A stretch of 64,000 bases of DNA from Scilla litardierei (GCA_030789695.1 CM061142.1:149999266-150063265), one strand, 5' to 3'; shown: positions 31,255 to 43,235, counted from the stretch's first letter. Numbers and translations: made by a program. Notes: generated from the sequence alone by a model not told the origin.

Positions 31255-31612
31255 AGCCACTCGGCCGAATGAACTTTTCATTCGACCGAGTGAAGACTCT
31301 ACTCGGCCGAGTAGAGTACCGATCAGGGAAGATCCTACAGACCCACTCTCTGTTATTTTCTGTAGTTTAGAGTACTATTGCCACTCGGCCGAATGACTAT
31401 GTTACTCGGCCGAGTGAATCTGATACCCTACACGCTTCAAAAATCGCTGAGTGGCCTTGCCACTCGGCTGAGTGGAACTTGTCCATTCAACCGAATGAGA
31501 AAAGTTACTCGACCGAGTCGTAAGTATTGGGAGAATTCAAAAAAAATTTATCGCGAGCCGTTCGGCCGAGTGAACGCGTCACTCGGCCGAGTCGCTACAT
31601 CCTTATATACGC
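31255..31612 (+). promoter_or_regulatory. Internal promoter-like region of element C: 10 CTCGGCCGAG palindromes then a TATA box
   Basis: Palindromes start at about 31258, 31279, 31301, 31381, 31404, 31460, 31483, 31507, 31560 and 31580, the same motif as in the LTR. Right after the last one is a TATA box (CCTTATATAC, 31601-31610). A C-rich leader-like stretch (31650-31800), a possible 3' splice site (GTTTGTGTTTCAG near 31970) and the Orf1-like start (32134) follow. It would give Orf1 its own transcript. It could instead be a relic of LTR sequence copied inside the element. Confidence 0.5.
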
Positions 31613-32133
31613 TGAGGCGCTGCGCGAATTTCGAAAACCCAAATTCCCCAATTCTTTTTACCCAGCGCCCGAGCCTTTTCAATTTCCCCCTCCCGAATCT
31701 CACCCCTCATCACCCGAGCCGCCACTGTCCGATCGCCGTGCACCCCGCAGCCGACCGCCGACCACCTCCCCGCCGCCGGTCGCCGCCGGCGCCGCCGCCC
31801 TACGCTGTTTCGCCTTCATTACGCCTCAAATTCCTCATTTCTTGCCCATTTCTCCAATCCGTATGCCCATTGCACCCCAAATTCAAATTAATTCCTATAT
31901 ATATCTATTATCCCCAACCTTCCTCATGTATATTGATTATCATTCGCTAATTTGATTGTTTGTGTTTCAGGTTAGCTTGGAGAGCTTGGCGGGAGATTCT
32001 GGACGCTTGGAGCTTCACGGAGGAGCGATTCTTCGCACTCTTCATATTTTGCTCTCACGGCGTGCTCAGGTATACTCGTTCCATTTTATAGCACGTCACA
32101 TTTTCATTTGGGTGGGCACGACTCGTGGCACAC
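31613..32133 (+). other. Leader upstream of the Orf1-like gene
   Basis: C-rich then T-rich sequence, CCG-dense between 31730 and 31800, typical of plant 5' leaders. A possible intron ends at TTTCAG near 31970. No credible protein. Confidence 0.4.
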
Positions 32134-34038
32134 ATGCCGCCACGCCTTAGGCCACGCACTCGGGAGCCCGCTTCCAAGCGGAAGAAGTCAGGTGATCCTG
32201 GCTCCTCTTTCGCTAGGGCGGACTCCCCTCTGCCTAGCCCACCACCACCCACACAGCCGCCTCCTACCGCACCCATTCCACCACCTGCACAGCCTGCCCC
32301 CGCGTTCGATGCGATGGGGGTCACGTTCAGAAATGACGCTCAGCACGCCAGATTTGAGCGTATCTCCCATCGATCGATCGTACCAACTAGGTTCACGCAC
32401 CTAGCTGACCTTGAGCGCCTAGGGGTTCTAGAGGGGCTACTCCAGTTGTATGAAACGTAGGGTGGCGAGATTTGTTGTCGGTGTCGGCGGATACTTACAT
32501 CCGCCCGAACTGGAGGTCATTAGCTCTATTGACCGGACCCCTGGAGGATGCTCCTTTTGCCTGATAGATCAGGAGTGTGAGGTCACTCTTGACATGCTCC
32601 GAGCATTATTCCAGTGGCCAGCCGTCCCGGACCCAGACCGTACCTACAGCCCCACGCACATCCCATCGCCGTCATTCGACACCCACGCTTTTTGGACACG
32701 GATCACGGGATCTCCCTTTGCCTTTGACCCTAGTCGGGCCAAGGCCTCTGCCGTCCTTCACCCGTGCCTCCGCATTGCGCAGCGCCTTATGACGACTACT
32801 TTTCTTGCGAGGTACGAGCCCGGGACGTTGTCGATGCCAGAGCTCTACATGCTCTACGCGATGACACGTTCTAGGGTCTTTGATGGAGGCGACGTTTTGG
32901 TCCCCGCCATAGAGATTGATATCGCCAGTTGGTACATCGACCGCATCATTATTTATGTCGACGCTCGGACGCCTATCTGTTGTGGCGGTCTGATTACCCT
33001 CTTGGCTCTTTTGTGCGGAGTTGACCTCCCAGCTGGCTTGCTGAGATGCTGTGTCCTCATGGTCAACGCCATTGGGTGTGGCTGCACGGTCCCCACGGTG
33101 CCGATTACATGATTCTCCCGAGCCCTGCTCAGACCATATTGGACCTACGGGCGGGGAGTGATTCCAGCATGAATCTCCTCATCCCCATCGCTTACGTGCT
33201 AGAGCCTGAGGGTGCTCAGCAGGAGCCCCTCCTTCCACCACTTGACCTTGTGATCCCTCAGCCTGCACATGCTTCGTCTGCACCTCCCGACGCCTCTGTC
33301 CACACGTCTGTTAGCGTCGGGAGCACTTTAGCTGAGTCCACCCACACCACCACCACCACTGTGCCCATGTCGATAGATCCCATTTCTGCTGCTAGCCCCG
33401 AGCGTCCCCCCACCATAGTTGAGTGCGACGAGCCTTCTTTTGCCTCTGCAGTGGAGACCCTTTCCTTATTTTTGTTATCGACTCCTGGGGAGTCATTTTC
33501 TGCACCCTTCATGACCTTCCTGATGTATACTTCGAGAGTGTCGTGACGTCTGTCCCCACGTCTAGGTCACTGACCTCTTTGCCCGCCTCGTCGCTTGCCA
33601 CCACTGCTGTTTCTGCTGCTGCTCCATCCTCTTCGACCATTCCCGCGTCTCAGCCTCCCACTGAGGCTGAGCGACACTTAGTGAGCACAGCACCACCTCA
33701 CCACCCCCACTGTCGTACCCATCCTTTACAGTAGCCGAGCGAGACAGCCCCGCTCTTCACCTGTTCGTCCTGCTCGACCCTCTGCTCCACCTCCCCCCGA
33801 CACCCTAGTTCAGCACCTCTGTGCTCTTGAGGGGACGGTGAGTGGACTTAGAGCATATTTTCAGGCTCTCTCCGCTACTATTAGTGCTGTCCAGACCCGC
33901 GTCGTATTGCTTCCTGGTATTCAGGCTTCCCTGAACCAGATTCTTGAGCGTCTGCCTCAGCCACCCACCCCTACCCAGCAGCCTCCACGACCACCACCTC
34001 TGCCACAGGACGGTGCTGGTGCACCCCCACCCACCTAG
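32134..34038 (+). pseudogene. Orf1-like gene of element C (Athila Orf1 / putative plant transposon protein), several frame breaks
   Basis: The ATG at 32134 starts a basic, Pro-rich N-terminus (RLRPRTREPASKRKK). The family pattern follows: FERISHRSIVPTRFTHLADL, a frame change near 32450, VTLDMLRALFQWP, HAFWTRITG, ARYEPGTLSMPELYMLYAM, CGGLITLLALLCG. Further changes near 33046 and 33423 lead to a Pro/Ser/Thr-rich part. A coiled C-terminal segment (LSATISAVQTRV, LNQILERLPQP) ends at TAG 34036-34038. This family is known from Athila-like elements; its biochemical role is not established. At least three frame breaks make it non-functional as read. Confidence 0.7.
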
Positions 34039-35958
34039 GCACACACTGGATGCCTTCGATATTTTTGCTGTTATTACGCTGGATATTTCTGATCTGCTGA
34101 TTTTGCACCCCTCCTCCACACACGTTTTGGTCACTTTTTGGTCATATCTCTGTCTATATCTTCTTGGGAGTGAGGGAGTACTTTTGGGGACACCTATCTG
34201 ACACTATTTTGATCTCTGCATGCATCACTTGCATTCCCATCGCATTTTTCTTTTTTTTTTCATTTTTTTCATTTTTTACATGCATGCATCCTCACCCGCC
34301 CCCACCCACATTTTTGCCTCTCGGTGTGCCACACTTTGTACATTGAGGACACTGTGCACTTTAGCTTGTGGGAGTGAGTTCTCACGCGCTTTTTATTTTT
34401 GTCGCCTTTTATTTTCTTTTCCCACATTTCTTCGTTTTTTCACTTATTTTCACCCACTTTTTCATTTTTTTCCCATGCATCACGTTTTCTTACTTTTTGA
34501 GTGTGCTGCATATGTACAGTAGTTTTTATTCTCTTTTATCCTTATTTCTTTTATCCTTTTTGCTAGAGATGAATTTTCTGTGATGATGATGACGTGGTGT
34601 TAGCTTATCTCTATATGCATATTATCTTGTCATGCCATAGTTTTTATTTCAGATATCATATGCTATGTCTTGCTATGCATTTGAGATAATAACCCGCACT
34701 TTCATGTATGTATATGGATGAAATTCTTTTATTAGCCGAGTCTGATGATTTTTACCGTATACTCTTCATAGAAAACACACCAAGCTTCACGCATTGATTG
34801 CTTATATCTGGAGTACTGCTTTCTTTTCCTATATCACTTCTTATTACATGAAAATTATACGCTTCACTTTCAGGTTGACTAAATGTATGCTAGGTTGATA
34901 TACCTGGACTAGTTTACTTTCTGAGATTAAACTGAGTAGATTACATTACTCTCCTGAAAGTTATCGTGCACATTCTATAGAGTGAACCGAGTGTTACATA
35001 TATTTCTTTCTCCACATATCTTGAGCATTATTTTTATACTTAAAATCATTGATGAATCTCCCTTTAGCGATTCTTATATTGGCATTTCCCCCCGCTATAA
35101 AAATCCATGCTCTATACCCCCAAAATCAAAAAGAAAAAAATATTATTCTTGTATATCTTTCTATCTTTTGATTTGGGATCACAATTTGATATATGATTGG
35201 CTAAAAAAAGAAAAAGAAAAAAGAGAAAGAAAAAAAAGAAAAAGAAAAGAAAAGAGAAAAGAAGTCCATATATGATCACATCTCATACTCTTTCTCTCTT
35301 TCCCCCCTCTTTTATTTTTTATTTTTTTGGAGCTTCAAAAATGGGGAATAAGCTTATTGATTTATCTTATGCCACCACGCTTATAGATAAGCGTGGGGGA
35401 GAGGATCCAATGATGTATGAGAGAGTGACTACTTGATTGTGCATGACAACCTAAGCTAGGAAATTTTCTATACTCGGTGAGATTACTAAAAGTTTTTACG
35501 AAATCCAGGAATTGAAACTTAGCATACATTTCATGAAAGTCATACCTTTCTATTCTTATTGATCCATATTGTGTGATATCTCTTATACTCCAAATAGAAA
35601 ACATTCAATTGAAAAGTGTGTGGTCTATGATTATGTATGCCGCTTTAGATGCTTCAGACGATGTTAATTCTAGAATGACTCCGTATTTCATACTATTTTG
35701 ATATTCTTGGGTTTCTATTTTGAATGCATCCATATGATTATGATATCGAGATAAAAATCTTTGGCATGTGCTTTATATTCGACGTATGATATATGAGTAA
35801 GCAAACCCCACGTCTTGAGAAAATGATCTAGCACCTCCCTCTTTGTTTTCCTTCCTATCTTCTATCTCTTTCATTTTTCCTTTTCTTTATTTTTTCCGCT
35901 GGGTTCACCTTTTGCTTGTCTTCCTCGAGGACGAGTAAGAGGTAAGCTTGTGGGATTT
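34039..35958 (+). other. 3' non-coding region of element C with conserved motifs and purine tract
   Basis: Pyrimidine-rich and AT-rich, no gene. It contains the Athila-type motif TACATTGAGGACACTGTGCA near 34337, an A/G-only run at 35203-35268, CTTCCTCGAGGACGAGTAAG near 35920 and the purine tract AGCTTGTGGGATTT just before the 3' LTR. The same two motifs occur in element B. Confidence 0.75.
35203..35268. repeat. A/G-only low-complexity run
   Basis: About 65 bases of (A)n with single G in units such as AAAAAGAAAAG, flanked by AT-rich DNA. Lysine/arginine-rich translations of it are artefacts. Confidence 0.85.
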
Positions 35959-37660
35959 TGATCACTCCATATTTTATACCTTTTTTCTGCATGTTTTCAT
36001 GACGTTTCGATCGCCTATATTGCGGTTTTCACGATTATTCGACAATATTGCGATGCTTTTCACTATTTCTTGTTTTTGTCGTATTTCAGGAAATATGGAG
36101 CGATTTGGAGCGAAAATGAGAATCAAAGGAGTTTCATGCACTTTGGAGTGTCGCCCACGGCTTATTTGAGGACTTATCAGCGATGGAGGATGAGCGGAAG
36201 AAGAAGAAATTTGATAGGAGTGGCGAGGAAGCAAATAGGAGAAGAAATAAGCTCAGGAGCACATCACTCGACCGAGCAAGACTGCTCATTCGGCCGAGTG
36301 AAGGATCACACTCGCCCGAGTAGAACGGATACGCACCGAAGATTTCAGACGTTCACTCGACCGAGCAAGAATTTCCGTTCGGCCGAGTAAGAAAGTTCAC
36401 TCGCCCGAGTCAGTCAGAGAATTCAGACAGAAAAGAGCCGAAGCTACTGGAAAATCTAAGGAAGCTCACTCGGCCGAGCAAGATAGCTACTCGGCCGAAT
36501 GAAGAAGCCTGCTCGGCCGAGCCACCCCGAGAGACGGACCTTGAAAACCCCGAAGTTACTGTTATTTTACAGGGTTTGTCACTCGGGCGAGTGACAAGGG
36601 TCACTCGGCCGAGTGACCCTCTCCGCCTGCTGCTAGGAATGCGAATTCTGGGCTGCGCAGGGGCAGTTTTGTCACGATTTTTTGGACGATTTTGGCTTGA
36701 ATTTAAGCCCTACTTTTACCTAGTTTCAGGAGAGACTTGAATTATTTTTTAGAGACTTCTTTTAGGTTTTTGACGGCTATTCTTTGGAGAAATCTCAGCT
36801 GGAGATCATTGGCTACTTCATTGGTTTGTTCTTTCTTGTTAAAAACTCAATTTTTATGAATTGTTTCTCTATTGCAATGAATTGTGCCATGATTATTATT
36901 GTTATTTCTGAGATTTTCACGATGATTAGCGAGTAGTTCCGTCGTTCTAGGGCGTAGGGATGAACCCTCTGGACCCGATCTTTTGAATTGTGATGAATTT
37001 ATGGATTTGTTGCTAGAATTGATAATGGTTTGGTTATGATTGATATATTACGAGTAGCTAGGAATTCATATCGATTGGGATTTGCAAGAGATTGGATCCC
37101 AATTGGTAGGAAGGCCTAGATATTCAATTTAGATCGATAATTGGATTTCTCTAAACTTGGTTTGCAAGAGATTGGACCAAAGCTAGGATTTTTAATTATA
37201 AATCTATATTAATATTCGTTTGCAAGAGATTGGGTGAATACGAGTTATCATAACCTAGATCGTAGCTCGAGTTTACACGAGAGTGGGCTCGAGATGCGAT
37301 TGGACAATGATGTCATTCTTCACGCTAGCGGCTTAGGCTAGGGTTTGCACGAGAGTGGGCCTTAACCTAGGTTTGCTATAGACCGGCAATAGTGAGAGAG
37401 CGTAAGCTTGGTTCTACATTAAGTTGTGACTAATTCACCTATATTCAAGCTTAGCAACAATGAAATTCACGATTCACAAGGATGAGAGACGGTCCGTAGT
37501 GGGGATTTCCTATCCCTAGACGTTTTATTATATTGATATTTCTTGATATTGAACGATTGTAACGATACACCAAATCTACTCTTACTCTCTTGATAGCTAG
37601 GTAATTAAAGTGAGATACTGTCAATTGTCCTTCATGTGTTCGATACCCGCTCGCCACTAC
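35959..37660 (+). repeat. 3' LTR of element C, end lost in gap
   Basis: Starts TGATCACTCCATATTTTATACC and matches the 5' LTR throughout up to CCGCTCGCCACTAC, where the Ns begin. About 60 bases are missing at the end. Confidence 0.9.
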
Positions 37661-38160
37661 NNNNNNNNNNNNNNNNNNNNNNNNNNNNNNNNNNNNNNNN
37701 NNNNNNNNNNNNNNNNNNNNNNNNNNNNNNNNNNNNNNNNNNNNNNNNNNNNNNNNNNNNNNNNNNNNNNNNNNNNNNNNNNNNNNNNNNNNNNNNNNNN
37801 NNNNNNNNNNNNNNNNNNNNNNNNNNNNNNNNNNNNNNNNNNNNNNNNNNNNNNNNNNNNNNNNNNNNNNNNNNNNNNNNNNNNNNNNNNNNNNNNNNNN
37901 NNNNNNNNNNNNNNNNNNNNNNNNNNNNNNNNNNNNNNNNNNNNNNNNNNNNNNNNNNNNNNNNNNNNNNNNNNNNNNNNNNNNNNNNNNNNNNNNNNNN
38001 NNNNNNNNNNNNNNNNNNNNNNNNNNNNNNNNNNNNNNNNNNNNNNNNNNNNNNNNNNNNNNNNNNNNNNNNNNNNNNNNNNNNNNNNNNNNNNNNNNNN
38101 NNNNNNNNNNNNNNNNNNNNNNNNNNNNNNNNNNNNNNNNNNNNNNNNNNNNNNNNNNNN
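37661..38160. other. Assembly gap, 500 N
   Basis: Exactly 500 N, so probably a placeholder of unknown true length. The end of C's LTR, the rest of B's 3' LTR and the missing part of Copia 2 would be expected on the other side; none is seen there. Reading frames drawn across the Ns have no meaning. Confidence 0.95.
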
Positions 38161-38502
38161 AAGAATGTCCCAAGCTTCTTTTGCATACTTACAGGTATAG
38201 ATGAGTTTAGGTAGAGATGAGTTTGAATTACTCTTCATTTACAGACGTGAAGATAACATTAACGCTTTAGAATTTCCAAGAGCCGCACGATCTTCATCTT
38301 GACTCCATTCTTTTGCTATCTTGAGATGTACATTGCCGCCTTTGTCAACTTCAACCGGCGGAGACCATCTTTCAACGACAGCAATCCAAGCTTTTTCATC
38401 AAGAGATTTGATGAACTCTCGCATCCTAGACTTCCAATATGTGTAGTTGGTACCAACAAGCAGTGGAGGACGAGTAAAGGAAGCACCTTCTCGAGTATTC
38501 AT
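38161..38502 (-). pseudogene. gag N-terminus of element D (Copia), frameshifted
   Basis: On the minus strand the start MNTREGASFTRPPLLVGTNY at 38502 is typical of one branch of plant Copia gag, followed by YWKSRMREFIKSLDEKAW. A frameshift near 38240-38270 precedes YAKEAWDIL, after which the gap begins. Only about 110 codons remain. It differs from the gag type of Copia 2, so it is not Copia 2's missing part. Confidence 0.75.
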
Positions 38503-38562
38503 GATTGAAATACTGATAACCCAAGATCACACCCACTTTTACAAGGCAACACGAATGAGCTG

Positions 38563-38575
38563 CTCTGATGCCAAT
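38563..38575 (-). promoter_or_regulatory. Primer-binding site of element D
   Basis: The minus strand reads TTGGCATCAGAGC next to the LTR end CTGAACGACA. It is one base different from the usual TGGTATCAGAGC initiator-Met site. Confidence 0.75.
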
Positions 38576-39119
38576 TGTCGTTCAGTACTTAGGCAATAAT
38601 CATGTAATACGTATGCAAATATGGAAAACACAAAAACACCCAAGAACTTGGTAACACAGTTCGGTGTACACACCTACGTCTGCGGGGCCACGCCCAGAAA
38701 GTTCAGATTACTCCACTATTTCAAATAACAATTACAATCACTAATATTGCTAATTTCGTGAAACTAAAAGATGTGATTTTATTGATAATTTCGTGAAACT
38801 ACCACAATACAACATCCAATTCGAGAGGAAGGCCAACTTTCTCAATAAACCTAAAGTAACGAGTGTAAATAACTATTAATTGCCGATAATTTTCCACATG
38901 CCCCTAATAATCTCTCACCCTCTTATTTATAACAAACTCTATCTAATTAGGAAAACCAAAATTCCCAAACTATCCCTCCCTAGGATTTTGAGCTGCCACC
39001 CCTTTCTAGGGTTTTGTGCCACCTCCCCTTGTGTTTTGCCTTACGCCACCACCTCTTGCAATAACCGGCCTAACAATATCCGGTCTCATTGGCAGTGTAA
39101 GGTTGTTAAATATGGATCA
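38576..39119 (-). repeat. 5' LTR of element D, interrupted by a solo LTR
   Basis: Starts TGTCGTTCAGTACTTAGG in plus reading. It contains the block CTTGGTAACACAGTTCGGTG...CACACCTACGTCTG, which recurs in the solo LTR (39120) and at 46084. Broken at 39119 (GATCA). The rest should continue after 39992, but its end was not recognised. Confidence 0.65.
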
Positions 39120-39987
39120 TGTCGTTCAGTACTTAGGTAATAATCATGTAATACATATGCAAATACGGAAAACACAAAAACACAAAAACACACAAGAACT
39201 TGGTAACGCAGTTTGGTGCACACACCTACATCTGTGGGCCACGCCTAGAAAGTTCAGATTACTGCACTATTTCAAAAAAACAATTACAATCACTAATATT
39301 GCATTTATATTAGGAGGAACACACTCCCCCTCAATACCACCCGCAATGTGTGATTCCAATCAAACCCATGGAGTAATCACCGCAAGATCCACTTGCGCGC
39401 AAGATCCCCTTGCATAAACCAACTAGATCAAACTCCCTTCGATCCATAGCTCAGTAGCCATCTGCCTCCTTCACAGGATTCTCGATCACCAATCTTCCGA
39501 ACGAGTGATAAAGCCATAGTATAATCCGCATCAACCTTATATATGCCGGCCACCATCAATCTGGAAAACAGTTCAAATAAGATCTTATGTAGATTTTCCA
39601 CCCACATATTTAGGAACTACTTCGGGCAAGTAATCACGCATATCTCGGAGCCAATCAACTATTTCGGGTAAATAGTTTAAGCAAATCTTAAGCAGATATC
39701 TTCCCAGCAATTACCAATCAACAAGATATCTGGAGAGATTCTAGAAGAATAATAATAGATATGAAATAATCAATAATATCATATCTAAAATACCTGAAGT
39801 CCGAAATCCTCATCATGAAGTCGAATAAGCATGTTGTGAACAATGTTGCAACATGACTTACAACATGAACCCCAATTTCTGCATGTTGTGACAGTGTTGT
39901 GACAAGACATACAATATGGTTCATGACATGAACCAATTAACCAAGATTAACCAAGATCCCACTGTAGATATCACGTGTGACCCAACA
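39120..39987 (-). mobile_element. Solo LTR related to element D, target duplication GATCA
   Basis: 868 bp starting TGTCGTTCAG and ending ACCCAACA, flanked by GATCA at 39115-39119 and 39988-39992. Its first about 180 bp match the D LTR; the rest is a related but different sequence. No internal region, so it is probably left by recombination between two LTRs. Confidence 0.6.
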
Positions 39988-39992
39988 GATCA

Positions 39993-41657
39993 AATGACAA
40001 CTTGGACTCAAATGCTTTAGTTTTTTTGTATTGACTTTATATTTAGGTCTATTAGATTTCCATTCTTTTCTATATGTGACTATACTCCAAGATTAACATA
40101 CCTCAACAGGTAGGTTTATCGTGCCTTATTCGTGTGCCAGTATGGCAATATGAATGTAATTCCCAAATATATTCTTGTCAACTTAGCTCTAACGTGGTAA
40201 ACATGAATGCCATTTAACATGGTAAATTTTAATGCAGTTCCCAATTATTAATGACCATCAACATAGCTCTCTCTAGAAATGAATGTCAGTCCCAATTACT
40301 GTATCGTATAAACCCACCGCTTTGCATGTACTTTTTTAGTCTGCATGCATGAACAATGCATCCAGTTTCTTCACCCATAATTCCACATCAATTTATACTA
40401 ATCCATGGGATAAGAACCGTGTTTTCTTGACTTTGGGTTAGTGCTTCATAGCTGATGAAGAAAGCCTTTTACCATATTTGTTGTATTTTCTTTATGATTT
40501 CCTTTTCTTATTTCTGTAGAGGGCATCGTGCCTTTAATAGTGCCTTTAATAAACATTTTACAGCTAGAAGGAACAAACAATGTTTTATTGAATTTAATTT
40601 TAAATAAATGCTATTGAACCTGTACGTTATGATCTGATTAGACATAGATCTGCTACTTACCATGCACATAATATTTGTTTGATTCTTGGGCTGAAAAGGG
40701 TAGTGCAATAATTTGAAAGTAAAGTTTTACAATTTCTGCAAAACTATGACAATTCCTCTTGTTATGACAAAGGTATATTAAACTTCATGGATTCATATGG
40801 CTAAATAATCATAACTCCAATTTGAAACAAAAGAGAAACCCTTGATGTAAGTTTTGGGTCCAATCATATTCAATCATATTTAATCATATATCCATTTCCT
40901 TTCCTTCTGCCGTGTGATTAAACTTCACCCTTTTACCTTTTGTTTCTTTCATTTTTAACATATGTTCTTATGAACTTGATTGAAGTCACAACTTCAATAA
41001 TTTCCACATTGGCTCATATATGGAAAGTGCCAAACCAAAAAGTGAAAACCTTCAGAGATCAGTCTGTCAGTCATTGCATGAAATTGCGTTATGTCACTTT
41101 CAAGTATCTATTGTGTTCTGTCATGTACTGATAGTCTCTTGTGTCCAGTCACATATTAATGAGTATTTCATGTCTTATCGGCGGCTAGCAAGTATGCCTG
41201 AATTTAGCTGAAGTCTTGTGAGTATGCTTGAAACCTGTCTCACTTATGTATAACATTCACAACTATCACTTGTTGTTTAAATGGTGTCTTGATTCTCTTT
41301 AGCACCTGGCAAGACAGAATTTAGCTGCCATCACTACAGTGTGTTTCTAATTGTGGCAAGGGTCCACCACAACATAAGTGATACGTTTCAGATCTGGATT
41401 TGGGATAAAAATGTGATTTTATGGGTTTTGGGGGGTGAAAGATGGGATTTTTATGGGTATGGAAGAGAATTGGGAAGAAAAGAGGGGGTTTTATTGATGT
41501 AGAAACTGAGAATACAAAGATAACTAGTCTCGATTCGAGATGGGGCCTTTCTCCTAGCTTTCGATTCGAGATCAAAGCCTACGATCTCCAACTAATTATC
41601 CGTAGACAAATTGACTAAAGGATTTTCTTCGACAATTCAAGCATGCCCTCCCAATAG
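39993..41657. other. AT-rich low-copy DNA, no gene seen
   Basis: No convincing exon or element structure. The part 40755-40990 is similar to 43335-43530 on the other side of element E. It may belong to the long region upstream of the MAP65 exons. Confidence 0.45.
40755..40990. repeat. Old local duplication, partner at 43335-43530
   Basis: Shared in the same order: AAAGGTATATTAAACTTC / AAAGGCATATTAAACTTT; GAAACCCTTGATG / GAAACCCTTATTGG then GTTTTGGGTCCAATCATATT in both; CCTTTTGTTTCTTTC / CCTTTTGTCTGTTTC. Both have diverged considerably. Element E lies between them. Confidence 0.65.
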
Positions 41658-43235
41658 CCGGTCCTAGGCTATAAATAAAGGAAAATTACAGATTTGATAA
41701 ATTTGCGAAAACTCTCCCAATAATTTCTGAAATTACAAAAGGACCCTATTGGGCCGAAACTCCCAGAGACGCATCTTTACTCCATCCCCGAAGAACCACG
41801 TTGTCCTTAAGGTGGTGTGTAAAGTACGCGGATGTGTTATTCCAAGTGCATGTGCTCCTGATCCTCCTTGACAGCCTCCAGCATTACCATGTTCTCCTCA
41901 TCGCTCACGATCAAAATCTGTAAAGTACAGTCACCGCATCGATACCCTGGAGAGAACTTCTCGTCGCACTTGAAGCACGGACCCTTGGCACGCTTGTCAC
42001 GGATCTCTGCCTCCATCATCCGTTGCGTATGCTTCCCAGGTTGTGGCTATACTCCCTTCTCTGTGGTAACTGATGCCCCTCCTGTGGCTGTGGAGGCCTT
42101 CTGTCCCCATCCAGGCGTCTGTTCCTTGAAAGAAGATCCTCTCCAAGCCCCGTGGAACTTCCTCTCCTGATCTAGTTTGTCCTCCACCATTCTCGACAGA
42201 CTCATGCACTCTTGTATGTTCGTCGGTATCTGGATTCTCATCTTTGATCTAATGGTGGGTTTCAACCCCTTCTTCTAGCACCCCTCCAGTGACTCTCTGA
42301 TACCCCCACAGATCCGACTAGCTAGCATCTCGAACTTTTTGACATAGTCCCTTACGGTCACATCCTGCCTCAGAGCATACAACCTCTCAAATGTATTGCC
42401 CGCATGTACCTCGCCGAACTGCTCCAACAGTAGCATCGTGAACTCCTCTCAAGTGCTGAAAGGCCGGTCATGTTGTGTCCATCGATACCACGACAACGCT
42501 TCACCTTCCAAACAGACCATCGCTGCACTAAGCCAATACTCTGCCTGAACCATCGATATCTTGAAGTATCCACGAATCTGGGTCCTCTCCCTCGAAGACA
42601 TACATCTTCAGCTTCCTGACTTGGTTTTTCGCAGAAATCCTTCATTGAGCTCCTCTCTCCTATTGGTACTCATGTCGCCGATATGGGGGAGGGGGAGGTA
42701 CATCACATCCTTGGCCTCCAACACGGCCTCCGCTTTTGTACCACACACCACCTTCCTATTCAACTCCTCCATCCCGAAGTCCCAAGGTCATCCTCGTGGT
42801 ACCTGCCAGTCCTCAAGCTCCGCCTCATGCCATGTAGTAATCAGCGCCAAATTCATTTCGGAGAACCCCGAAATCATCGCCGATCCCCCATCGCTACCCG
42901 TTTCCTCCTCGCGGGGCCGCCGAAAGCCTAAGATGTGCCCGGCGGCCAGTGTGCTGCTGTCTGGGGGCCCTGGCGGGTCGTCGGGGCCCCAAGTAGCCCT
43001 GGCGGGGCCCTGGCGGGGCCCTGGTGGTTCGCCAGGGACCCCTGCGGGCTCTGGCGGGCTCGACAGGGTTTGGCGAAGCCCTGGCGGGCCGCCAGGAGCT
43101 CGCACACTCCTGGTGAGCTACCATCCGCATACCCGGCCCTATGCTATAAATAAAGGAAAATTACAGATTTGAAAAATTTACAAAAAAACCCCAATAATTT
43201 CTGAAATTACAAAAAGGCCCCTATTGGGCCGAAAC
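41658..43235 (-). mobile_element. Element E: gypsy gag remnant between short direct repeats
   Basis: Direct repeats at 41658-41766 and 43132-43235 share CTATAAATAAAGGAAAATTA and CCCTATTGGGCCGAAACTC. Between them on the minus strand is gag only. The repeats are probably parts of LTRs, so this is a heavily reduced Ty3/gypsy element. GC-rich CCAGGGCCC-type sequence lies at 42940-43110. Confidence 0.6.
41820..42645 (-). pseudogene. gag remnant of element E with zinc knuckle
   Basis: Minus strand, frames broken at least twice: KLKMYVFEGEDPDSW, then SMVQAEYWLSAAMVCLEGEA and WYRWTQHDRPFST, a stop, LLLEQFGEVHAGNTFERLYA, LRQDVTVRDYVKKFEMLASR, ECMSLSRMVEDKL, and the typical knuckle CFKCDEKFSPGYRC. These motifs mark a Ty3/gypsy (chromovirus-type) gag. 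No pol follows. Confidence 0.75.

Larger units (their letters stand above)
26272..37660 (+). mobile_element. Element C: Athila-like Ty3/gypsy element with gag, protease and Orf1-like gene but no RT or integrase
   Basis: 5' LTR 26272-28027, tRNA-Asp-type primer site 28033, gag, protease, then a non-coding stretch with its own TATA box, an Orf1-like gene, the Athila 3' motif, a purine tract and the 3' LTR from 35959, which runs into the assembly gap about 60 bases before its expected end. No reverse transcriptase, RNase H or integrase motif exists between protease and Orf1. It is nested in the 3' LTR of B. Confidence 0.9.

Noticed and set aside
34164..34583. Phe-rich plus-strand frames that look like membrane proteins
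   Set aside because: They are translations of T-rich 3' non-coding sequence of element C; overlapping frames give the same kind of product.
37451..38238. Reading frames of 180-240 residues crossing the N run
   Set aside because: They consist almost entirely of unknown residues from the assembly gap.
38161..38502. Element D gag as the missing half of Copia 2
   Set aside because: Position and strand fit, but the gag type differs from the kind expected with Copia 2 and it is followed by its own LTR and primer site.
42788..43172. Pro/Gly-rich frames upstream of the element E gag
   Set aside because: GC-rich CCAGGGCCC low-complexity sequence open in several frames on both strands.
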